A stretch of 64,000 nucleotides of DNA, taken from NCBI RefSeq assembly GCF_008727865.1, contig NZ_VTWU01000003.1:186001-250000 (forward strand). Reading direction: 5' to 3'. Shown one piece after another: positions 33,051-42,093 of this stretch (position 1 is the first letter of the stretch; each line of letters begins with the position of its first letter). The stretch comes from Hymenobacter busanensis (lineage in GTDB: Bacteria > Bacteroidota > Bacteroidia > Cytophagales > Hymenobacteraceae). The position numbers were made by a program, and so were the translations under genes. Under the pieces are notes generated by a model. It did no database searches. It saw only the letters and a list, made by a program, of their open reading frames with translations, and was not told the DNA's origin.

Positions 33051-34592
33051 ATGAACAAACCGGTACTGTTGGTAATCCTGGATGGATGGGGCTTGGGCAC
33101 TAACCCGGCCGTATCGGCCATTGCAGCGGCGAAAACGCCGTTCGTAGATTCACTTTTCGAGCGTTTTCCGCACAGCCGCCTCCAGGCTTCCGGCGAAGCC
33201 GTGGGCCTGCCCGACGGCCAGATGGGCAACTCCGAAGTCGGCCACATGAACATAGGGGCCGGTCGCGTGGTGTACCAGGATCTGGTGCGCATCAACAAGG
33301 CCATTCGGGAGCGGAAGCTGGGTGCCATGCCCGCGCTGCAGCAGGCGCTGGAGTACGCCCGCACCAGCGGCAAGCCCGTGCACCTGATGGGCCTGCTCTC
33401 CGACGGCGGCGTGCACTCCCACATCGAGCACCTGAAATCCCTCTGCACCCTGGCCCACGACGCCGACGTGCACAAAGTATTCATCCACGCCTTCACCGAC
33501 GGCCGCGACACCGACCCCAAGAGTGGCGTGCGCTACGTCAACGACTTGGAAGAACACTTGCAGCGCGGTGCCAGTGGCAAAATCGCCTCGGTGGTGGGCC
33601 GCTACTACGCCATGGACCGCGACAACCGCTGGGAACGGGTGAAGGTGGCCTACGACCTGCTGGTGAACGGCAAGGGCGCGCCCTCGCAGAACCTCATCCA
33701 GTCGATGCTCGACTCCTACAAAGAGGGCGTAACCGACGAGTTCCTGAAGCCGCTGGTGAAAGTGGGCGCCGACGGCCTGCCGCTGGCCACCATTCAGGAC
33801 GGCGACGTGGTCATCTGCTTCAACTTCCGCACCGACCGCGGCCGCGAAATCACGCAGGCCCTCACGCAGCAGGACTTTCACGCCTTCAACATGCACCGGC
33901 TGAACCTGCACTACCTCACGATGACGAACTACGACGCCACGTTTGCGGGCGTCACGCCGATTTTCGACAAGGACAACCTGGAGCATACTCTCGGCGAGGT
34001 GCTGGCCGACCACGGCAAGCGCCAGATTCGCATTGCCGAAACCGAGAAGTACCCGCACGTTACGTTCTTCTTCTCCGGCGGCCGCGAGGCCGAGTTTGCG
34101 GGCGAAAAACGCCTGCTGCGCGCCTCACCCAAAGTGGCCACCTACGACCTGCAGCCCGAGATGAGCGCCTACGAGCTGCGCGACGCCCTCGTGCCCGAGC
34201 TGCAGGCCCGCGCCACCGACTTCACGGTACTCAACTTCGCCAACCCCGACATGGTGGGCCACACGGGCGTCTTCTCGGCAGCCGTGAAGGCCGTGGAAAC
34301 CGTGGACGAGTGCACCCGCGACGTGGTAACGGCCGCCCTCGACAACGGCTACGCCTGCATCATTATCGCCGACCACGGCAACGCCGACATGATGATTAAC
34401 CCCGACGGCTCACCCAACACGGCCCACACCACTAACCTAGTACCCTGCATTCTGGCCGACCCCGACTACCACGGCACCTTGGCCGACGGCAAGCTGGGCG
34501 ACATTGCACCCACCGTGCTGGCCATCATGGGCCTGCCGCAACCCGAGGAAATGACGGGCGAATCGTTGCTGCGCCCCGCTGCCAATGCGTAA
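33051..34592 (+). CDS. gpmI: 2,3-bisphosphoglycerate-independent phosphoglycerate mutase
   Basis: A 513-residue Mn-dependent alkaline-phosphatase-fold enzyme that interconverts 3- and 2-phosphoglycerate. It shows LVILDGWGLG (first metal Asp), GQMGNSEVGHMNIGAGR with the phosphoserine Ser, HAFTDGRDTDP, NFRTDRGRE, and C-terminal IADHGNADMM with MVGHTG. Length is normal. The stop overlaps the next start (ATGCGTAA), so the downstream lipoprotein is translationally coupled. Confidence 0.97.
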   Translation: MNKPVLLVILDGWGLGTNPAVSAIAAAKTPFVDSLFERFPHSRLQASGEAVGLPDGQMGNSEVGHMNIGAGRVVYQDLVRINKAIRERKLGAMPALQQALEYARTSGKPVHLMGLLSDGGVHSHIEHLKSLCTLAHDADVHKVFIHAFTDGRDTDPKSGVRYVNDLEEHLQRGASGKIASVVGRYYAMDRDNRWERVKVAYDLLVNGKGAPSQNLIQSMLDSYKEGVTDEFLKPLVKVGADGLPLATIQDGDVVICFNFRTDRGREITQALTQQDFHAFNMHRLNLHYLTMTNYDATFAGVTPIFDKDNLEHTLGEVLADHGKRQIRIAETEKYPHVTFFFSGGREAEFAGEKRLLRASPKVATYDLQPEMSAYELRDALVPELQARATDFTVLNFANPDMVGHTGVFSAAVKAVETVDECTRDVVTAALDNGYACIIIADHGNADMMINPDGSPNTAHTTNLVPCILADPDYHGTLADGKLGDIAPTVLAIMGLPQPEEMTGESLLRPAANA

Positions 34593-35199
34593 GCTTTTCC
34601 ATCAACTGACCGCAGACCGGGCCAGCTTCCCTCGCTGGCTCGGTCTGGCCGTTTTAGGCCTGGGGCTGACTGCCTGCTCAGGCGACGGAGCCTCCGACCG
34701 TCCGGCCCGCCGGCCCGCCGGCTATTTCGATGTGCCTGCTCTGCTCGATGCCCAAGTGAAGCAGCTGCAGGCGCAGCACCCGCGGCTGAAAAAGCAAGTG
34801 GCCTTGCGCAACGGCCAAACTGAAACCGCGCAGCTTGCCGACGTAAACTGGTCCAACGAGTTGCAACTGTTCTATCAGGCCGACATCAACAAGCCCGCCC
34901 TGCGCGGTGCTTACCAGGTGCAAACCGCCGACTCGGCCGGCCTCACGCGCCGCACGTTCCGCCGCCAGCCCGAGGTGGACCACCCGGTAATTGAAATGAC
35001 CGTGCTGCAAGCCGGCAACACGGTGCGCGAGTTGCGCGCCTCGCTCAGCCAGAACAACCCGCTGTTTTTCTCCGGCAAGCGGTTGCGGCTGCGTTTCGGA
35101 GCCGACGGTCAGCTGACCGACTATCAGGTGCGCGGCAGCCAGAAGCTGGTCGTGTTCGACTCGACGCGCTACCTGGCCAGCGGGCGGGTACTGCGGTAA
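34585..35199 (+). CDS. Predicted lipoprotein, unknown function
   Basis: 204 residues. A long N-terminal tail, hydrophobic stretch WLGLAVLGLGLTAC and lipobox Cys31 suggest an envelope lipoprotein. The mature part is beta-rich (VNWSNELQLFYQADINKPALRG; KRLRLRFGADGQLTDYQV) and resembles outer-membrane-associated proteins of Bacteroidota, but I do not recognise the family. It overlaps gpmI by 8 bases. Confidence 0.75.
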   Translation: MRKLFHQLTADRASFPRWLGLAVLGLGLTACSGDGASDRPARRPAGYFDVPALLDAQVKQLQAQHPRLKKQVALRNGQTETAQLADVNWSNELQLFYQADINKPALRGAYQVQTADSAGLTRRTFRRQPEVDHPVIEMTVLQAGNTVRELRASLSQNNPLFFSGKRLRLRFGADGQLTDYQVRGSQKLVVFDSTRYLASGRVLR

Positions 35200-35210
35200 G
35201 CCGAGTCGGG

Positions 35211-35633
35211 CTAGGCACCCATCAGCGTGAGGACCACCCAGCGGCGGCCGCCGTGGTTGCGGTGCTCCCCCAGGTACACGCCTTGCCAGGTGCCCAGGGA
35301 CAGTTCGCCGTTGGTTACCGGAATGGTGACGCTGCTGCCGAGCATAGCGGCCTTCAAGTGCGCCGGCATGTCGTCGGGGCCTTCTTGGGTGTGCTGGAAG
35401 TACGGGGCGTTTTCGGGTGCCGTGCGGTTGAAGAACTCCTCGAAGTCGCGGCGCACGGTGGGGTCGGCGTTTTCGTTGATGCTCAGGCTGGCCGAGGTGT
35501 GCTGAATGAACACGTGCAGCGTGCCCATGCGCAGTTGCTCCAGCTCGGGCAGCTCGGCCGTGAGCAAATCGGTGATGAGGTGAAAGCCGCGGCGCACGGC
35601 CGGCAGGCGCAGGCGTTTCTGAAGGCAGATCAT
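35211..35633 (-). CDS. YjbQ/UPF0047 family protein
   Basis: A 140-residue small enzyme-like protein. It shows GFHLITDLL, HVFIQHTSASLSINENADPTVRRD with the conserved His and Asn/Asp cluster, and SLGTWQGVYLGEHRNHGGRR. The family has weak thiamine-phosphate-synthase activity and often suppresses metabolic lesions; its physiological substrate is uncertain. It is convergent with the lipoprotein gene, 11 bases apart. Confidence 0.93.
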   Translation of the reverse strand: MICLQKRLRLPAVRRGFHLITDLLTAELPELEQLRMGTLHVFIQHTSASLSINENADPTVRRDFEEFFNRTAPENAPYFQHTQEGPDDMPAHLKAAMLGSSVTIPVTNGELSLGTWQGVYLGEHRNHGGRRWVVLTLMGA

Positions 35634-35723
35634 GCTGGCAGAGAAGGGTATCGAGGCAGGAGAAGGGCGAATTGTTCGGACAGCCGATTACCAATTTCTC
35701 GTGCCTCGATGCTCGGGACTTGG

Positions 35724-37253
35724 TTAAGGGTTCAGCCGCTCGTAGGCACCCAAATCGGGCGTGGCGAGGTTGCGCAGCACGTTGCGCAGGTCGCGGTTGA
35801 GCACGGGCAGGCCGATGGCGCCGCCCTTGTTGCTGGCGGCCGAAAGCGTATCGAGGCGGTAGTCGAATTTACCGTCGAAAGCGTTGAGCGGGGTGCGCTT
35901 GAACTTGGGGTCGACGTTGATCAGGTTGTTGTTACCCTGTAGCCCCAGGGTGGTGGCGCTGCCCGTTTTGTTGTAGCCCTTGGTGCGCAGCAGGCTGTTG
36001 CTGATGTTCACGCTGCCGGCGTACGCATTGCCATCGACGAACAGCAACTCGTCTTCGATAGAGCCCCACACAATGCTGTTGTGCATGGTCACGGAAGGCG
36101 CCACCCGATACGTAGGCGCGTCCACGGGCAGGGCATTGGAGAAGGTGAGCGAAGCGGTTTCGCGGCGCACGAACTGCGGCGTGTAGTTGGCCACGGTGCA
36201 GTGTTGCAGGTTGTAGGCGCCGCCCTGAAAGCCCGCCACTGCGTATTCGCCGCAGTTGGTGAGCATGGTATTGGATACGTCCACATCACCAGAAAAGCTG
36301 AGCACGCCGCCACCGGCAAAGCTTTGGCCGCCGCTGGCGAAGGTGAGGCCCTGGCCGGAAATGTTCTGAATGACGCAGTTTTCCACCGTCACCTTCGGGC
36401 GCGGGCGGCTGTCGTTGGGGTTGTAAACCAGCACGCCGAACGAGGCATTTTTGATTTCGCAGTAGCGCAGCACGTTGGTGCGGATATTGCGCGTGCTGGC
36501 AATGAACTGAATGCCAGACCACTGACCGGGAATGTCGTTGTAGAACTTTTCGAGCCGGTCGCCGGCGAAGCGGACAATGCGCTTGTCGTCGGGCTTCACC
36601 TCGTTGGTGGGGGCCAGGGCGGGGTTCACGCGCAGGGTGCCTTTCACAATGATGGCCGAGCCGGCGTGCGAATAGATGCGCGCGCCTTCTTCGATGGTGA
36701 GGGTGCAGGTAGAATCGACCAGTACCGAGTTGTAAATGACGTGGGGCTTGTCGTTGCGCCACACCGCGTTGCAGGGCAGCACTTCGGCGTTGTGGAAGTA
36801 GGCGTTTTGGCCGTAGGCAATCAGGCGCACCTGCTGGTCGTTTTTGTTGGTGCGAAACAGCAATTGGTCTTCCACCAGAAACGGCTTGTCGGTGCCGGGC
36901 TGCACGGTGGCTTTCACCAGCACCAGCAGGCTGTCGTTGCCCCGAATTTCCACGTTGCGGGCCGTCGGGCCGGCGTCGCCGCCGATGGTGACTTGATAGG
37001 TAGTGCCCTGCTGCGCCGCCAGCCGAATTTCTTCCACCCGCACCGCCCGCTTGTTGCGGTTGAACACCCACAGGCGCTTGGTGACGGTGCCCGTCTGCAC
37101 AAACACCGTGTCGAACGTCACCGTGTCGGTCGAGAATTCGAGCTTGGCGCTGGGGTCGGTGGTAATGATTTCCTCCTTCGGCTCGCAGCCCGGCAAGAGC
37201 ACGGTGAGCATGGAAAGAAGCAGCAACAAAGGGAAGAGGTAGCGCACGGGCAA
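35724..37253 (-). CDS. Beta-helix repeat lipoprotein (choice-of-anchor-type)
   Basis: 509 residues starting with TTG. The signal peptide LLLLLSMLTVLLPGC gives a lipobox Cys23. The N-terminal 110 residues look like an Ig-like module (DTVFVQTGTVTKRLWVFNRN). The middle is a right-handed parallel beta-helix with short strands (NVLRYCEIKNASFGVLVYN, VENCVIQNISGQGL, YNLQHCTVANY). The end resembles choice-of-anchor-Q families (RDLRNVLRNLATPDLGAYE). It is probably a surface or periplasmic lipoprotein, with no catalytic site identified. A TAGGTTTG box lies 16 bases before the TTG. Confidence 0.85.
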   Translation of the reverse strand: MPVRYLFPLLLLLSMLTVLLPGCEPKEEIITTDPSAKLEFSTDTVTFDTVFVQTGTVTKRLWVFNRNKRAVRVEEIRLAAQQGTTYQVTIGGDAGPTARNVEIRGNDSLLVLVKATVQPGTDKPFLVEDQLLFRTNKNDQQVRLIAYGQNAYFHNAEVLPCNAVWRNDKPHVIYNSVLVDSTCTLTIEEGARIYSHAGSAIIVKGTLRVNPALAPTNEVKPDDKRIVRFAGDRLEKFYNDIPGQWSGIQFIASTRNIRTNVLRYCEIKNASFGVLVYNPNDSRPRPKVTVENCVIQNISGQGLTFASGGQSFAGGGVLSFSGDVDVSNTMLTNCGEYAVAGFQGGAYNLQHCTVANYTPQFVRRETASLTFSNALPVDAPTYRVAPSVTMHNSIVWGSIEDELLFVDGNAYAGSVNISNSLLRTKGYNKTGSATTLGLQGNNNLINVDPKFKRTPLNAFDGKFDYRLDTLSAASNKGGAIGLPVLNRDLRNVLRNLATPDLGAYERLNP

Positions 37254-37269
37254 AAGGCGTTCGGAAAGA

Positions 37270-37277
37270 CAAACCTA
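37270..37277 (-). promoter_or_regulatory. -7 promoter box (TAGGTTTG) of the beta-helix lipoprotein
   Basis: This is an exact TAnnTTTG match 16 bases before the TTG start at 37253. It supports the TTG as the real start codon. Confidence 0.5.
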
Positions 37278-37341
37278 CGAGTCAGCCGCTTAACGACGAA
37301 AGCCCGCCGGTAGTGCCCCTCGGTGGTATTCGGTAGCCGGC

Positions 37342-37776
37342 CTATCCTCTGAGCGGTAGCCCGGCCGCCGCAATAGGCTTTTCCACCCATTCGCGGGCTT
37401 GCTCGGCATCGTTGAAGTACCGGGTTTCGGGCCGGCCGGGGTGCTGCCGGGCCTTGGAAGCTACCACCACGTCTTCCACGTTTTGGCGCCCAAACGGGTC
37501 GTCGGCGTTGACGACGGCCAGCTTTTCGAGGCCCAGCTCCAGGAATTGCGGAAACCAGTGCTGCTGCAGCCAAATCTGGTCGAGCGGGTGCAGCGGCGGC
37601 ATGCGGCGCAAGTCGCCGAGCCACGCCCGCACCTGGTGGCGGGCCGCCAACGCCAAGATATACTGCTGGGTTTGGCGGAACTCCTCGCTGCTGGCCGCGC
37701 CCAGCCAAGTGACTTCCAGCAGGCGCAACCGCACGTGAAACGTCAGCCGCAAATGCGCGCATTCGTAGAGAATCAT
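37342..37776 (-). CDS. STAS/SpoIIAA-like protein (paralogue of 49840-50253)
   Basis: 144 residues. The pattern LRLTFHVRLRLLEVTWLG, then an amphipathic helix (EEFRQTQQYILALAARHQ), then RAWLGDLRRMPPLHPLDQIWLQQ and EKLAVVNAD resembles the bacteroidete STAS-like family found beside regulators. It lacks a clear serine phosphorylation site, so a signalling role is only possible. The gene at 49840 has the same layout. No neighbour suggests a partner. Confidence 0.65.
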   Translation of the reverse strand: MILYECAHLRLTFHVRLRLLEVTWLGAASSEEFRQTQQYILALAARHQVRAWLGDLRRMPPLHPLDQIWLQQHWFPQFLELGLEKLAVVNADDPFGRQNVEDVVVASKARQHPGRPETRYFNDAEQAREWVEKPIAAAGLPLRG

Positions 37777-37882
37777 ACCACTGGGCTATCAACCGTGAAG
37801 GGGAATGTCCGCGGCTTGCATAATACTTGAAATTCGTAAATATGTTTAATAAAATAACGATTTAGTCAAAGTTATTACAAAG

Positions 37883-37914
37883 AAACCCCACTGCCGTTGC
37901 CAGCAGTGGGGTTT
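37883..37914 (-). terminator. Terminator downstream of fumC
   Basis: A perfect 12-bp stem (AAACCCCACTGC/GCAGTGGGGTTT) has an 8-base loop. On the minus strand it is followed by CTTTGTAATAAC. It is about 48 bases after the fumC stop. Confidence 0.8.
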
Positions 37915-37961
37915 GCAGCCTGCCTTGCGCGGCCGGCAAAAACACTACGAGAAAGGCCGGG

Positions 37962-39362
37962 CTATTTCAACTCGCCCACCATGTCTTCGGGCTTGAGCCA
38001 CTCGTTGAACTGCTCCTCGGTGAGGTAGCCCAGTTGCAGAGCGGTTTCCTTCAGCGTCGAGCCGTTTTTGTGGGCCGTCTGGGCAATTTCGGCAGCTTTG
38101 TAGTAACCGATGTGCGGGTTCAGGGCCGTTACCAGCATCAGCGACGAATCGACGTGCTTCTTGATGTTTTCCTCAATGGGCCGGATGCCCACGGCGCACT
38201 TGTCGTTGAACGACACGCACACGTTGCCGATGAGGCGGGCCGAGTGCAGGAAGTTGTAAATCATCATCGGCTTGAACACGTTCAGCTCGAAGTGGCCGTT
38301 CATGCCGCCGATGTTGATGGCCACGTCGTTGCCCATCACCTGGGCCGCTACCATCGTCATGGCTTCCGACTGCGTGGGGTTCACCTTGCCGGGCATGATA
38401 CTGGAGCCGGGCTCGTTGTCGGGGATGAACAGCTCGCCGATGCCGGCGCGCGGGCCCGAAGCCAGCAGGCGCACGTCGTTGGCAATTTTCATCAGCGAAG
38501 CGGCCACCGTTTTCAGCGCGCCGTGGGCTTCCACGATGGCGTCGTGGGCGGCCAGGGCCTCAAACTTGTTCTCGGCCGTGATGAACGGCAGGCCGGTAAG
38601 ATCGGCAATGTGTTTGGCCACGTTTTCGGAGTAGCCGGGAGGCGTGTTGATGCCCGTGCCCACGGCGGTACCGCCCAGAGCCAGCTCCGAGAGGTGGGCC
38701 AGCGTGTTCTTGATGGCGCGCAGGCCGTGGTCGAGCTGCGACACGTAGCCCGAGAATTCCTGGCCCACGGTCAGCGGCGTGGCGTCCATCAGGTGGGTGC
38801 GGCCGATTTTCACGATGTTCATGAACTCCTTCGACTTCGCCGCCAGCGTGTCGCGCAGCTTCTCGATGCCGGGAATCGTTACCTCCACCAGAATCTTGTA
38901 GGCCGCGATGTGCATGGCCGTGGGGAAGGTGTCGTTGCTCGACTGCGACTTGTTCACGTCGTCGTTCGGCGCCAGGGCCTTCTTCTCGTCGGTGAGCTGG
39001 CCGCCCTGCAGCACGTGGCCGCGGTAGGCCACCACCTCGTTCACGTTCATGTTCGACTGCGTGCCCGAGCCCGTCTGCCACACCACCAGCGGAAACTGGT
39101 CGTCGAGCTTGCCTTCCAGGATTTCGTCGCACACGCGGCCAATCAGCTCGGCTTTGTCGGCCGGCATAATGCCCGCGTCGCGGTTGGTCAGCGCAGCCGC
39201 TTTCTTAAGGTAGGCGAAGGCGCGGATGATTTCCTTGGGCATCCGGTTGATGTCCTGGGCAATCTGGAAGTTCTCGATGGAACGCTGCGTCTGGGCGCCC
39301 CAGTAGGCGTCGACGGGGACCTGCACGGTGCCCATGGTGTCTTTTTCGGTGCGGAACTGCAT
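37962..39362 (-). CDS. fumC: Class II fumarate hydratase
   Basis: A 466-residue fumarase of the argininosuccinate-lyase fold that interconverts fumarate and malate in the TCA cycle. It shows [46 protein letters not shown], and the catalytic loop [20 protein letters not shown] 39362 ([12 protein letters not shown]) matches family length. The longer frame to 39905 is unsupported. A TACTTTTG box lies 42 bases upstream and a hairpin terminator downstream. Confidence 0.97.
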   Translation of the reverse strand: MQFRTEKDTMGTVQVPVDAYWGAQTQRSIENFQIAQDINRMPKEIIRAFAYLKKAAALTNRDAGIMPADKAELIGRVCDEILEGKLDDQFPLVVWQTGSGTQSNMNVNEVVAYRGHVLQGGQLTDEKKALAPNDDVNKSQSSNDTFPTAMHIAAYKILVEVTIPGIEKLRDTLAAKSKEFMNIVKIGRTHLMDATPLTVGQEFSGYVSQLDHGLRAIKNTLAHLSELALGGTAVGTGINTPPGYSENVAKHIADLTGLPFITAENKFEALAAHDAIVEAHGALKTVAASLMKIANDVRLLASGPRAGIGELFIPDNEPGSSIMPGKVNPTQSEAMTMVAAQVMGNDVAINIGGMNGHFELNVFKPMMIYNFLHSARLIGNVCVSFNDKCAVGIRPIEENIKKHVDSSLMLVTALNPHIGYYKAAEIAQTAHKNGSTLKETALQLGYLTEEQFNEWLKPEDMVGELK

Positions 39363-39404
39363 CAGGAAAACGAAGTCGGTGAAACGATGGCCCAAAAGGC
39401 GGGG

Positions 39405-39412
39405 CAAAAGTA
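39405..39412 (-). promoter_or_regulatory. -7 promoter box (TACTTTTG) of fumC
   Basis: This is an exact TAnnTTTG match 42 bases before the ATG, giving a leader of about 35-40 bases, unlike the near-leaderless genes. Confidence 0.5.
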
Positions 39413-39515
39413 ACGAAGCCCGAACGGGGGGCCAAGCTGCGGTAGCCTTTACGTGGCCGCGTGCGTACACGGGTATCCGCTTCCGAGCATTGTTCCACTC
39501 CAAACCCGCCCGACC

Positions 39516-39884
39516 ATGAGCACCATCAAGAAAGTCATCGAAGTGCTGGCCTCGTCCGACAAAAGCTTTGAGGATGCCGTGCAGCGCGCCCTGCAAGAAG
39601 CCAGCACCACTCTCAACGGCATCAAGAGCATCTACATCAAAGACCAAAGCTGCCGCGTGCGCGACAACAAGATTGTGGAGTACCGCATCACGGCCAAAAT
39701 CAGCTTTGAGGTGATGCACAAGTGGCAGCCCCGCAGCACCGCGGCCACCACGGAAGCAGTAGACGGTGGCGGTACGCCCGATTATTCCGCCGTCAACATC
39801 AACGCCGAGCCGCAGCTGCCCCGCGCCGTGGTGCCGGGCGGCAGCGCCACCGAGCCCGAAAGCGGCGGCGGCTACAGCGGCTAA
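39516..39884 (+). CDS. Dodecin family protein with C-terminal extension
   Basis: 122 residues. Residues 1-68 ([20 protein letters not shown], then [20 protein letters not shown]) match dodecin, a small homododecamer that stores flavin. A classical dodecin is about 67 residues. The remaining 54 residues are Gly/Ala/Pro/Ser-rich and likely disordered, so flavin binding should be checked. It is divergent from fumC and has a strong terminator downstream. Confidence 0.88.
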   Translation: MSTIKKVIEVLASSDKSFEDAVQRALQEASTTLNGIKSIYIKDQSCRVRDNKIVEYRITAKISFEVMHKWQPRSTAATTEAVDGGGTPDYSAVNINAEPQLPRAVVPGGSATEPESGGGYSG

Positions 39885-39936
39885 GCCCCGCTGCTGCGCT
39901 TTCAAGGCGTTTGTTTTTCAGCGCAACGAATACCAA

Positions 39937-40004
39937 CCGGCCCTCGGCGCGGCCACACCACTACCCAAGGGTAAGGTGCGGCCGCGCCGAGGGCCGGGCG
40001 TTTT
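39937..40004 (+). terminator. Strong hairpin terminator after the dodecin gene
   Basis: A stem of 23 bp with one mismatch (39937-39959 with 39975-39997) is followed by GCGTTTT. It lies between the dodecin stop and the convergent anti-sigma/TonB stop. Confidence 0.75.
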
Positions 40005-40018
40005 GCTGAGCAGTCGAT

Positions 40019-41221
40019 TTAGCGGAGCGGCATGCGGAACGGCACGCTGATTTCCACGGTGCGCGGGGCGCGCTTGCCGTTTACCACGCCGGGGTACCAG
40101 CCGGGGCCTTCGCACACAAGGCGCAGGGCCTCTTCGTCGAGGTCGGGGTGCACGCTCTTGACCACTTGCAGGTACTGCACAACGCCGTCGGCATCCACCA
40201 CGAAGCGCACCTTCACGTCGCCTTCGGCGCGGTCGGTGCGGGCGTCGTCGGTGTATTTGAGGTTGCGACTCAGGTAGCGGCGGAAGGCCGGGTAGCCACC
40301 TTTGGGCAGCGGCACCACATCGAGGGGCGCGGGCAGCACGCCCTTGGTGGGAGCGGCGCCGGGCAGGGTTGGCGCAGCTTTGGGGGCGGTCGGGGCGCTG
40401 TCGGCGGCCAGCGCCGTGGCCCGCCGGGCGGGCAAAGGCGCCGCCGCGGCGTGCTTGGCTTTGGCGAGGGGGGCTACTTCTTCGCGGGTTTCCTTCTTCT
40501 CAGCCGCCCCGGCAGCGTCGGCCACCCCCTCGGCTTCCGCCGTGCCGCTATCCGACGCCAAGGGGGCGCTGCTGGCCACCACATCGGTCATTTCCGCAAC
40601 GGTGCCGCCCGCAACGGGCGCACTTGGCTGCACCCGCGCCGCCGGGCGCCGGTAGCGCGGCTTGCCGACGGCGGCATAAGCCGGCTGCTGCTTGGCCGGC
40701 CGCGTTGTTTCTGCCGGAGGCGTAACCGGCGCAGCAGGAGCCGCGGCGGCTACGTCAGGCGCATCTGCCGCTGGGGCGCTTTCGGTTGCTGCTGGCGGCG
40801 CCGTGGGCTCGGCAGCTTGGGGCGCTGGGGCCGAGGCGGCTACCGGTGCGGTGGCGGATGTGTGCGGTACTTCGGCCGGCAACCACCAGCGTAAGGCGGC
40901 CGCAGCTACCAGCAGCACCAGCACGGCCGCCGCCGCGGCCGACCACCACGCCACGGCGCGGCGCGGCTCCCGTTCATCGGCTGCTATGCGGGTGTGCAGG
41001 CGCTGGTGCAGCTCCTGCAGGGCCACCGGGGCGGTGGCGTCGGCGGGCGCGGTGAGGTAGCCGTCGAGGGCGTCGCTGCACAGGTCGCAGTCGAGGGCGT
41101 GGGCTTCTACGCGGCGGCGCTCGGCAGGCGTGAGGGTATCGGCCGCGTACTGCCGCAGCACCGCCGCCGGCAGGTGCGGGGCGGGTGGGTCGGGCGGAAG
41201 GCGGAGGTTAGCGGGCCGCAT
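40019..41221 (-). CDS. Anti-sigma-like/TonB hybrid membrane protein
   Basis: A 400-residue protein with three parts. Residues 25-60 contain TLTPAERRRVEAHALDCDLC, the HxxxCxxC zinc-binding type of anti-sigma factor. A TM helix lies near 92-112 (SAAAAAVLVLLVAAAALRWW). A long Ala/Pro-rich periplasmic linker follows (about 115-300). Residues 310-400 (GGYPAFRRYLSRNLKY, GDVKVRFVVDADGVVQYLQV) are a TonB C-terminal domain. Its start overlaps the stop of the ECF sigma gene by 14 bases. I infer that it can hold the sigma factor and reach the outer membrane or its receptors. The zinc-site and TonB-partner interactions are unproven. Confidence 0.8.
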   Translation of the reverse strand: MRPANLRLPPDPPAPHLPAAVLRQYAADTLTPAERRRVEAHALDCDLCSDALDGYLTAPADATAPVALQELHQRLHTRIAADEREPRRAVAWWSAAAAAVLVLLVAAAALRWWLPAEVPHTSATAPVAASAPAPQAAEPTAPPAATESAPAADAPDVAAAAPAAPVTPPAETTRPAKQQPAYAAVGKPRYRRPAARVQPSAPVAGGTVAEMTDVVASSAPLASDSGTAEAEGVADAAGAAEKKETREEVAPLAKAKHAAAAPLPARRATALAADSAPTAPKAAPTLPGAAPTKGVLPAPLDVVPLPKGGYPAFRRYLSRNLKYTDDARTDRAEGDVKVRFVVDADGVVQYLQVVKSVHPDLDEEALRLVCEGPGWYPGVVNGKRAPRTVEISVPFRMPLR

Positions 41222-41816
41222 GGGGGGAGGTTAGGTACTGTTTGAGGTTACGCTTCCCGTTCTGCAGGTAGCTTTTCACCTTGGGCAGGTCGTAGCCGGT
41301 GAGGGCGGCAATTTCCTGATACGATTTCTGTTGGCGGTAAAACAAGTCGAGGCAGCGGTATTGCTCGGGCGGGAGTCGGGCCATACCGGCTTCCAGCTGT
41401 TGCAGCTGCTCTTCGGTGGTGGCTTCGCCGTCGGCAGAGAATAGATGCGCGGCCCCGCCCGATTCCACATCGGCCGCCGTGGGCATGGTCAATGCCAGGG
41501 TTTCGGGGGCCGACTTGCGGCGGCGCAGCTCCATGAGGCAGTAGTTGCGGGCGGTGGTGTGCAGCCAGCTGCTGAGGTGCTGCACTTCGTGACGACGCAA
41601 ATCCACCACCAGCTTCTCGAAAATTTGCATCACGGCGTCCTTGCTGTCGTCTTCGCGGCGCAGGTAGCGCAGGCACACGCCGTACACCAGCGGCATGTAA
41701 GGCTCGTAGAGGCGGCCGAGGTCCTGCACGTCGCCGTGCTGCCGGTAGCGCGCCAGCAGCTCGGCCTCGGTGAGGGGCGCGGGCTCGGTGGGCTTACGGC
41801 GGCGGAAGAGGAACAT
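41208..41816 (-). CDS. ECF-type RNA polymerase sigma factor
   Basis: A 202-residue sigma-70 family ECF factor. Region 2 is visible as LGRLYEPYMPLVYGVCLRYL and DAVMQIFEKLVVDLRRH. Region 4 is LPPEQYRCLDLFYRQQKSYQEIAALTG followed by the HTH YDLPKVKSYLQNGKRNL. ATG 41816 is preferred over 41948, because the longer frame crosses a repeat element. It is followed directly by the anti-sigma/TonB gene, a usual sigma-anti-sigma arrangement. Confidence 0.93.
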   Translation of the reverse strand: MFLFRRRKPTEPAPLTEAELLARYRQHGDVQDLGRLYEPYMPLVYGVCLRYLRREDDSKDAVMQIFEKLVVDLRRHEVQHLSSWLHTTARNYCLMELRRRKSAPETLALTMPTAADVESGGAAHLFSADGEATTEEQLQQLEAGMARLPPEQYRCLDLFYRQQKSYQEIAALTGYDLPKVKSYLQNGKRNLKQYLTSPHAAR

Positions 41817-41858
41817 GCTAGGGTGAGAAGCGCGGGGCGAAACCGAAGATACTAGAAC

Positions 41859-41951
41859 GTCATGCAGAGCGAGAGCGAAGCATGGCGGCCAAGCAAAGCG
41901 GTAGAGATGCTTGGCCACGCCTTCCTGCGGTTCGACTGCGCTCAGCATGAC
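41859..41951. repeat. Palindromic dispersed repeat, copy A
   Basis: GTCATGCAGAGCGAGAGCGAA and its inverted counterpart TTCGACTGCGCTCAGCATGAC bound a 93-base element with an inner GGCGGCCAAGCA/TGCTTGGC stem. The outer word GTCATGC(A/T)GAGCG recurs at 46421-46521. It lies upstream of the ECF sigma gene. Confidence 0.6.
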
Positions 41952-42093
41952 GGCTTTTCCTTGCTAAGAAAGGTTCAGGCATCAACTTAAAGGTACGGCT
42001 TCGTCGGGGTGGTAAAAAAATATCGGGCGCCGCGTGTGGAATCGAAAACGGGGCTGCATCCAACCAATAACTCACCACCTCACACCACCGTCT

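Noticed and set aside
41928-41948. tRNA-like TTCGA word near 41930
   Set aside because: It is part of palindromic repeat copy A; there is no cloverleaf or acceptor stem. No tRNA was found in the window.
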